Source: Agroathelia rolfsii (lineage: Eukaryota > Basidiomycota > Agaricomycetes > Amylocorticiales > Amylocorticiaceae). From it: 64,000 nucleotides of DNA. The position numbers were made by a program, and so were the translations under genes. Below the pieces are notes generated by a model. That model saw only the letters and a program-made list of their open reading frames with translations. It searched no databases and had not been told where the DNA came from. Positions 56,443 through 64,000 of the stretch are shown one piece after another. Within the stretch, counting starts at the first letter, position 1. The number at the start of each line of letters is the position of its first letter. Location: positions 3,162,001-3,226,000 of the forward strand of contig JABRWF010000007.1 in assembly GCA_018343915.1 (NCBI GenBank), given 5' to 3'.

Positions 56443-58600
56443 CTATTGAGGATGAGCATTCAAACAGAAAATGGAAGGTAGAAGAAAGGAATTCCCGCAC
56501 GAAGATAGCGCGCAGGTATGAAAACTAAGCTGGAGAATATCAAAGAGACGACAAATATAATGAAACTTGCAAGCGGCAGTGTGAGCATAAGTTATACGTA
56601 TATTCATAGTCGTGGATACGACGGTGTCAATTTGAAATGAGTAAAGGAGAAATTGATATAGAAATTGTGTAAGTCTATTCAAGGACAATGTATATATTTC
56701 GGACCAATTGGCAAAATGAGGAAACCTAACACAAGCTTGTTAGAAATCGGAACGAATAAACCAGAATGACCCAACTACTCATCTTCTTCGGGCTCTGCCG
56801 ACCCCAGCCGCTCGCGCATACATCTTCGCCATCAGAAAGAGGAGGCGCCTTCCTCTTTCGTCAGACTCGGATGTGCACTGATGATCCAGGGCCGGCCAAT
56901 AGTAGCCTTAAAAAGTTGAGCACAAATAAGGTATAAATACTCAGCGGAAGGAACTATTTCTGCTGGCCTTCGCGCGTTTGACATGATGAAAGACACAAAG
57001 ACTAGACGTGCTGTGCTGGGTTTGAGTAAGGCAGTGATCCCAAAAAACAATTTGAAACATACGAAAATTCTCAGCCAGTACGCTGCGCGCGAAACGTAGT
57101 GATGGCCACTTGATCCCACCAATGAGACGTCTGCCCAAAGGAACTAGTAGGGTGGGGGTGGGGGCGGATTCGTATCTGTTGCTTGGGAATTACGATAGGT
57201 GGAAGCTGTGTGATGAGCAGTCAAATCCAAAACGAAAGGTAGACAAATATAATGAAAATCGGAGACGACATTGTGAACGTGAGCTATACACGTATTCTCA
57301 GTCGTGGATACGACGGAGTCAATTCAATATGAGTAAAGGAGGAATTGATATCGAAATTATGTCAATCCACTCAAGGGCAATCTATATATCTCGAACAAGT
57401 TGACGCAGTGAGGAAACCTAATACAGATTAGTTAGAAATCAGAACAGATAAAACAGAATGACCCAACTACTTATCTTCTTCGGGCTCTGCCGACCCCAGC
57501 CGCTCGCGCATACATCTTCGCCATCAGAAAGAGGAGGCGCCTTCCTCTTTCGTCAGACTCGGATGTGCACTGATGATCCAGGGTCGGCCGATAGTAACTC
57601 TAGAAAGTTGAGTACAAAGAAGGTAAGAAATACTCAGCGGAATGAATCATTTCTGCTGGCCTGCCTGAGTTTCGACATGACGAGATACGAAGACTAGATA
57701 TGCTGTGTTTGGCTTGAGTAGTATAGTAATCGCAAAGAACTGAAGCTTACGGAGATTCTCAGACAGTGCACTGCGCGTGAAACGTAGTGATGGTCACCTG
57801 ATCCCACCAACGAGTCATCTACCCAAAGAAACTAGTAAGGTGGGGGCGGGGGCGGATTCGTATCTGTGATCTGCGAACTATGATACGTGGAAGCTGTGTG
57901 ATGAGCAGTCAAATCAGAAACAGGAAGTAAAAGAAAAGTGTTCGGTATAGTGATAGCGCGCAGGTGCGCACATCAAGCGAGAGGATGTCAGAGGCGACGA
58001 ATGCGATGAGCTCACACGTCACATCGTAAGCGGAAGCTATAGGTGTGTAATCGTAATTAGAGTGAAGTAAATGTAGGAAGGATTGACATCGAACGTTTAT
58101 GCGTCCGCTAAAGGACAATGGGCGTACGTCGGAAGAATCGGCACGAGAAAAACCTGATATAAATATGAATATGTTAGGCTTTGGAACAGAGAAGGAGAAA
58201 TGATAAGAATTACTCATCTTTTTTGGGCTCTGCCGACCGCAGCCGCTCGCGCATATACCTTCATCATCAAAGGAGAGGAGGCGCCTTCCTCTCCCGTCAG
58301 ACTCAGATACGCGCTGATGATCCAGGGTCAGCCAGTAGTAGCCCTAGAAAGTGATAAGGAAAAAAAAGTTGGGAACACTCAGCGTCATGAAACCATTCCG
58401 ACCAGCCTTCTTATGTTTGACTTGACGAAAGATCTGGTGACGGAAAGCTATGGCTGATCTGAAGTGCAGGGAATAATTGGAAACTCACAAAGGCGATGGA
58501 TAAGTGCGCTGTACCCTCGTTGAGACGATATCTAAGAAAAGGTTAATGAGAGAAGGCGAAATATCCATATTCAATTATATGCAATGGGCGGAAGCTGTGT
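56443..58600. repeat. Tandem array of a ~700 bp unit, about 3.5 copies
   Basis: The same landmarks recur in order. GGGCTCTGCCGACCCCAGCC appears at about 56800, 57482 and (slightly changed) 58227, giving periods near 690 and 745 bp. Other shared blocks are GAGGAGGCGCCTTCCTCT, TGATGATCCAGGG, and GAAGCTGTGTGATGAGCAGT (57204 and 57891, with a degraded one near 58588). Copies 1 and 2 are the closest; copy 3 is more diverged and a fourth is partial. On the minus strand the best conserved block can be read as a short frame ending RERL(G/R)SAEP(E/K)(E/K)DE-stop, so the unit may derive from the 3' end of a gene. Confidence 0.78.
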
Positions 58601-59279
58601 GAAGAGCGGTCAAATATAGAAGATTGAGGAAAAACGATTCTATTGCGTTGATTCGCACGGGTGCCCACACTAACCCGGAAATGAGACGGTGTAGGTGAAG
58701 AAGCCGAAATGACTGGAATGTATGAGTTAGTCCGCAATGGCAAGAAAATACCTGATGATGTCAACTGTCAAACTTGAATCAATCCGAAGATGAGAAATCT
58801 GAAATAACGAAAATTAATACTGATATGTCAAACGAACAAGATAACCACTCACCATGTAAGAGCTGACGCGCGCCTCCATTTGAGACGGCGGGACACGTGA
58901 ATACTGCGGAAAATTAAGGCTGATATGGAGTATAAGAACCTATAAGAGTCGTGAAGTAACCTGTTTAGTCGTAGGGATAGGCATGGGAAGAGGGAAGAGA
59001 ATGCGTCAGAGAGTGTTTCGAAAGCGGAAAACAAGAATCGTTGGAAACATATATATACCGGCACCAGGCGGAAGGAAGAACAGAAAAAAAGAGCAAGATT
59101 ATCTAAATCGGAAGGAGTTGCATGAAGGTTATGATAAGCCAGAGAAATAAAATGATCGAAGCCAGATCAGATAACAAGGCAAAACCTGTAAGAAAAGCGC
59201 ATCAGCAAAAGTGAAATACAGAGAAAGACAAAAACGAAAATGTAAGAATGAAAATTGAATGAATCAAGAGCATGTAGAA

Positions 59280-59520
59280 GCGTAGAATATTGGTGGAGAA
59301 AAATTAATGGGTGGGGGGATTAATTAGGGAAACATAATGATGTAGAATTAATGGCGAATTAATGGGTGAGATGGCGTGGAAGAATTAATGGAGGAATATT
59401 AAGCGAAACAAGATAGAGAAGAATGGAAGGAATTGATGGAAAGAAATTAATGGAGGAATATTAAGAGACACAAGATAAAGGAGAAGAATTAATGGAAGGG
59501 GATAATTATAATTAATGATG
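59280..59520. repeat. Purine-rich short-repeat tract with AATTAATGG units
   Basis: AATTAATGG or close variants recur about eight times, interspersed with GGAGGAATATTAAG, AACAAGATA and AGAGAAGAA; for instance, the stretch GGAGGAATATTAAG occurs twice about 65 bp apart. Strong A+G bias on the plus strand. Confidence 0.6.
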
Positions 59521-60070
59521 AAGGAGAATGAGATGACGGAAAGGAAAATCGAGAAAGAGGAAGTAGAAAGAGATGAAATAAGAGAAAAACGAAGCCTTCG
59601 CTTTGATTTTGATTTTGAGCTTCAATCTTGAGTCCTTCGTCCCATCGTCCCATGCTCTGAGCCGATACTGAGCACCGCCGACCTCTAGCCTGCCCTAGCA
59701 ATCCGCGAGTAGCGTCCCTCAAAGTCATCCAGCTATAGCAAGAGCCACGTACCCTTGACGACAGCGAAGAGCATTCGATGCTCTCAGAGTCTCCACATCC
59801 CTCCTCTGCACTATTACAACTCAACTCCATAAGATGCTGGACAGCGCTATCCATTATCCGCCGGAGTCTTGAAGGCGTCGTGCAGAGGTTGCCGGACGGG
59901 AGGGAGACCCCCAAATATATGCGCGCGTCGTAGGCACAAGCAATCACAGCAGCCGAGAGACAACGAGTCCAACACCTTCCAGATATGCTGACAGACATCA
60001 AGGGGGTCTAGAAGCGGTAACTTTCAGCAGGCATAGGAGGCACGATGATCGGAAAACGAAAACACTCAAG

Positions 60071-60763
60071 TTAAGGGGAGCCGCTGCTCGTCAGCCTGCC
60101 CCCCTCTCCCCCTAGCGGCTGACTGCCCCGCCACCACACGTCTCCCCATCCCTCACCGAGAGACGAAGTGACAGCCTTGACGGGGCGTGCCGCCCTGTCC
60201 TCCTTGGCCTCGACCTTGCCAGCGCGGCTTGCATTCCTACGAGCTGATGCCTCGAAGTCGATCTCGTCCACCAGAATCGGGTCCGTGGCCTTCGGGCCCC
60301 ACATCCTCGGGGCGTACTGAAAGTCGATGTCATTCATCATGAGCATATCGGCTGGCTGCACACCCCATCCGAATTCTGCCGGAGTGTAGACGCCACGGGC
60401 AAACTTGATCTGATCGATGAGGACCATCTCCAAGTGCTGCAGCTCCCCGACGCTAGAGTCGCCTTCACCGCATGAGGCACGCTCGCGGCGAGCCATAGCG
60501 GTGAATCGATCGCGCATCTCGCGCTTCGCGGCAAGCTCTGCGGTATTAGGGGCTACGAACACGCGCTTGTCAGTGGCGGCACGGACCTTGCGACGCAGAC
60601 TGTTGCCCTTGAGCTTGGTCTGCTTCGGCTTCTTGGCGGGACTGGCAGATGCAGCGCCGGCGATGATGTTGGCGTTGGAGAACAGGTCGTACATAGACAG
60701 GTCTTGAGACTTGTTGGAGTCGAAGACGAAGTCATGACGAGAAGTAAAGATGTTTGAGAACAT
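60071..60763 (-). CDS. Intronless orphan protein, 230 residues
   Basis: Not recognised. Single ORF from ATG 60763 (MFSNIFTSRHDFVFDSNKSQ). It has a Lys/Arg-rich stretch PAKKPKQTKLKGNSLRRKVR that could be a nuclear or nucleolar signal, a charged helix (TAELAAKREMRDRFTAMARR), then hydrophobic/acidic pieces (EMVLIDQIKFARGVYTPAEF, MLMMNDIDFQYAPRMWGPKA, DPILVDEIDFEASARRNASR) and a Gly/Trp-rich end. GC-rich codons contrast with the AT-rich repeats beside it, and it lacks introns in an intron-dense genome. These traits suggest either a young or transferred gene or a retroelement-derived (gag-like) ORF. The open frame and strong codon bias argue that it is real. Confidence 0.5.
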   Translation of the reverse strand: MFSNIFTSRHDFVFDSNKSQDLSMYDLFSNANIIAGAASASPAKKPKQTKLKGNSLRRKVRAATDKRVFVAPNTAELAAKREMRDRFTAMARRERASCGEGDSSVGELQHLEMVLIDQIKFARGVYTPAEFGWGVQPADMLMMNDIDFQYAPRMWGPKATDPILVDEIDFEASARRNASRAGKVEAKEDRAARPVKAVTSSLGEGWGDVWWRGSQPLGGEGGRLTSSGSP

Positions 60764-61569
60764 TGTGATAAAATCGCAAGTAGAGTTTAAGCTCTGGGGT
60801 GTGCGTGTATGTGTGTTAGGTGGGGGGACGAGAAGGGCATCTGAAGGGCGTCTTTTATCTGTCCAGGTATAGGAGCATCGCCAAAACAGATTCTCACTAG
60901 AAAGGAGGTGGTAAATTACGAGAAGCAGACTTTCGACTAGTAAATGTACATCCGAGTTCGATGGGTTGGCTAGGCCTAGTTGAATAGTGAGAAAGAAGCA
61001 GATTATCCCCTTACTAGTCGATTCGAATAGGAGAATTTAGAACCATTAAGTTAGATCGCGATCGATGATGATATTCCAGCTATTCGTCTTCGACAAGCAG
61101 TCTGCTACTAATAAGGCTCTGCTTTGGATGTAAGCTGAATTGTTCAAGTGTCTCTCTCTCTCTAGTTCATTTCAATACATGAGCTGTGATATATATATAT
61201 TATTCAGTGTCGAGGTGGAATGGGTCTGAAAGGAGTGAGAAAACAAACAAACAGAAGCGTGTCCGAGTCGCGTTCTCGAGTCAGCCTCATCTGCTTCCGA
61301 GTTAGGGGTTAGCGGGTTAATTGGTCAGCTGCCTTGAATTAAGGGGGTTAGATCCGACCGGGGTCTCCAGCATGGCATAACGCACCATGACGGCGTACCC
61401 CAGCATGTCCTCACATCTCACTTGTCGAGCAGGGTCAATCTTGAGATTGCAGATCAGTCTATCATCATAAGATGAAATACAATCACGGTCGGTTTTACGC
61501 CAACAATACACGCCACGCGCCAACTTTCATTACAGTACGATAATCCAGCACGAAGTAGTATCAATAGCA
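60764..61569. other. Intergenic stretch
   Basis: Upstream side of the orphan ORF and downstream side of WDR48. It has short TC and TA dinucleotide runs near 61151-61200. No gene seen. Confidence 0.6.
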
Positions 61570-64000
61570 TCAATCCGCCTTTCTCCGCCGTCTATAATGC
61601 ATTACCAACTCCCCGACTCCACCCCTCTGTCTCCAAACAAAATGATGTACAGCAGCGAGCGTCATGTCGAGTGGAAGAAGTTGATCCTGGCAGAGAATCT
61701 CGTACGTCTCCTCGGCACGAACCTGCACCGGATTAACGGACTTCATATGAGCGTGCGGGAACGCGTACGAGGCCGGGTGGGAGGGATCATAATGTGGTGT
61801 GGAAGACGTAGATGAGGAAAAGGATATTTTGTCTAGTTTCTCTTGTACCTGAGAAGAAAATATAGTTAGCTACCGGAGACCAATGATCTCATTAATATAA
61901 CATACATGAAGTGTCAGTTTCCTAACGCGCAAGAACCGGCTCGCCGTCAACTTGCTCTGAGCCCTATATCGAGTAAATATAGATTTCAGTTGTATGGCCT
62001 TTATGATTAACCTAGTCCAACTCACGCATTAAGTAACTCAGGCAGCTGATCCTTTGACCTCTCCTCCGTCTCCCTCCATGGTAGTAATAAAAACCCAATC
62101 TTTACCACAGGTGGGACAGTGATGCGATTCATGAGCAGATACTCGAGCAGCCACATCGGCATCGCCTGTTCCAGCTCCCGCCAGTCTTCGTGTGTGCTCG
62201 TGATCGTCCCGCGGTAGACCGTCTTCCACCCGGATGAGGTCTCTTCTGCAAGCTGGACGGCCATACCCTCGGGTAGACGGATACTTGGGACTTCAGAGGA
62301 CGAAGGCGGAGTGAGATGATGCGAAAAGAGAATCTCAAGAGGCGTTTTCGTCACTGGGCTTACAGCAGTCTAGAATAAAAGATACAATCAATTACAATCA
62401 GCTAAATTTCAAAGCCAGTTTGCATGACACAACAAGCTTACCTCGGAGGACGCAGACGTACTGCCAATATCAGGACCAATCGGCGTCGTCGGCATCTCCG
62501 AGTTCCCCTTCTTACTATTCTTGCCAAAGTTCTTCAACCGACCCATGAATCCGCCAGGGGTGCTAGGCGTAGCCGGCACCGAGCCCGCATCCGACCCGGT
62601 CTTGTCGCCGAAAGATGACGGCCCACTCCAGCCCGAAAACTCGTCCGGCGTCGCGGGCATGGCGCCCTCACCATTCGAAGACGCTGTCCTCGTTGGGACC
62701 GTAAAGTAATCTGTCGAGAACGACGGTGCGCCCGGCGTGGTGCTATCACGTGCAATGACGGCGGTGGCAGCAGCAGCAGCGCGTGGCATTGGGGTTGCGT
62801 CACTGTTATTGTTGGTCGGAGTCAGCGGCGACTGAGGGATAGTCGTTAGCGGAGGCAGGGCTGAGGTTCCATCGCGATTTGTGAGGTTTAACGGGATCAG
62901 TGGTGCAATCAAAGGGGATGATGTAATCGCCTGGGGGATTAGAGGTGGCATGGCGGGGACCATGCCAGGGGACGAAACGATTGCTATGCTGCTAGAGGAA
63001 CGGCGCGAGGCGAGGGACGATGCGCGGCTCCTGATGCCACCAGGTCTGCTAAAGTCGATATGTGCGGGAGCATTACTACGATGGATGCCCGTCGTGACGA
63101 GATCATCAGGTGGATGTGTATCACGTCGACGGCCGACGTGTTGCTCCTGACGGATGAAGTTGAGGAAGATGTTCCTTAGAGCCCACTTGCCCACGTTTAC
63201 TGAGAAAAATGGCTGTTAGAGACAAACACTTCTGATCAAAGAACTCCAGATAGCACCCACTCCTCATTTCATCACCAAAGTGCCTATCCGACGAGAACCC
63301 AGCCTCATCCGCATACATCTCCGCCTCAAAGCATCTCTCTGTAATATGCACCGCCAAGACGCCCAACTTGGTGCCGACCGTACACCACGGCGCAATAACC
63401 GCCATACCCTCGATCCGCATCTTAACCGCCTCGAGCGCCATCTCGCGCGGACTCAGCTCCGACTCCCCACCATCACCACTATCACCCCCACCACTTCCAC
63501 CCCCACCGCTGCCCGACCCGCCATAGCCAGCATTGACCACATCCGCATGCGCATACTTGCCCAAACACAAGCCCCTCACAATATTCCACACCGCCACCTC
63601 GCCGGCCGTATCGACGGTGAGCGCATGCACGCGATCGTTAAGCAAAATGGAGCGCACGAGCCCATGGTCGCCGTGGATGACATCGTCCGGCTCCGCATGC
63701 AAAGGCACCGCCTCGCTCGCAATATCCCTTTCCTCGTACTCCAGCCGTGCCGTGTTCACGATATGCGAGGCTACAGTGCCCGCCCTACCCACGCCCGACA
63801 TATCCTCGCCACGCATGGGGCTGCCGCTAGAGAGATGATGTATGTGCCCGTGGAACGCGCTGCTATGAAGCGCCGCCGGTGGAGACCGAAGTGCCCCTCC
63901 AGCCATCGGCGACGGACGCGGCACGGACACAATCGACGCGGCCGAGTACAACGTCGCCACGTCTGGATCGCGCCCACGAGGCGCAAAGGAGAGGAACTGT
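61570..64000 (-). CDS. WDR48: WDR48/UAF1 homolog, C-terminal part; runs off right edge
   Basis: WD40 protein that activates deubiquitinases of the USP1/USP12/USP46 type (Bun107 in fission yeast). The 5' end lies outside the window. Visible order on the minus strand: HALTVDTAGEVAVWNIVRGL CLGKY (last WD repeat region), a Gly/Ser linker, EGMAVIAPWCTVGTKLGVLA, FEAEMYADEAGF, VGKWALRNIFLNFIRQEQ (the family's ancillary region), a long Pro/Ser/Thr-rich linker (62409-63194), then the C-terminal SUMO-like part: EDWRELEQAMPMWLLEYLLM and VVKIGFLLLPW, SKLTASRFLRVRKLTLHVQE, YEILCQDQLLPLDMTLAAVH with HFVWRQRGGVGELVMHYRRR. Stop TGA 61570-61572. The last exons are joined over short introns, including one around 61853-61912. 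All blocks match the WDR48 plan. Confidence 0.88.

Larger units (their letters stand above)
55933..60070. other. Repeat-rich stretch without an intact gene
   Basis: Begins with a 25-nt T tract (56118-56142) and short AGTCATCCA direct repeats around 56320-56370. Then come a tandem array (56443-58600) and a purine-rich AATTAATGG-rich tract (59280-59520). A minus ORF at 59489-60001 is protein-like in part (SAAVIACAYDARIYLGVSLP) but has no start or family support. Confidence 0.6.

Noticed and set aside
61597..61815. 72-codon plus-strand ORF near the right end
   Set aside because: It lies antisense to the last exons of WDR48.

Overview
The window reads as nuclear DNA of a filamentous basidiomycete (Agaricomycetes). 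Genes lie on both strands, are cut by many short GT-AG introns (mostly 45-90 nt, often with a CTAAC/CTAAT branch site), and include families typical of that group: a GMC oxidoreductase, a DUF6533 membrane protein, a CYP63-like P450, a polyporopepsin-type aspartic protease and a set of F-box-like paralogs. A Rhizoctonia/Ceratobasidium-like fungus is my guess; the genus is not proven by the sequence. All gene models below were assembled by eye from splice sites and reading frames.

Layout. 1-1284 (-): N-terminal part of a GMC oxidoreductase with two defects, running off the left edge. 3156-4516 (-): unknown membrane protein. 7137-9457 (+): 13-exon DUF6533 protein. 10306-12243 (-): SEP-UBX protein of the p47/Shp1 family. 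12244-17786: long stretch without a gene. 17787-21217 (+): cytochrome P450. 21537-28653 (-): very large HEAT-repeat protein, LAA1/HEATR5. 29139-29941 (+): Asp/Glu-hydantoin racemase family protein. 30198-35361 (+): three F-box-like paralogs, with a distant fourth at 40201. 35799-36572 (-): orphan protein. 37524-39961 (-): DENN-type protein (LCHN/DENND11). 41608-43821 (+): large membrane protein. 45001-45267 (-): 66-residue secreted peptide precursor. 46287-47839 (-): Nse3/MAGE. 49244-51457 (+): MFS sugar transporter. 51458-54587: transposon-like debris with a ~670 bp imperfect palindrome. 54588-55932 (+): aspartic protease. 56443-58600: about three and a half copies of a ~700 bp tandem unit. 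60071-60763 (-): intronless orphan. 61570-64000 (-): C-terminal part of WDR48, running off the right edge.

The genes do not form a single pathway. Housekeeping genes (LAA1 in AP-1 trafficking, Nse3 in the SMC5/6 complex, p47-like Cdc48 adaptor, WDR48 deubiquitinase cofactor, DENN protein) alternate with genes for an outward-facing lifestyle (P450, GMC oxidoreductase, sugar transporter, secreted protease, secreted peptide) and with fast-evolving repeats. No CRISPR, rRNA or convincing tRNA gene was seen.
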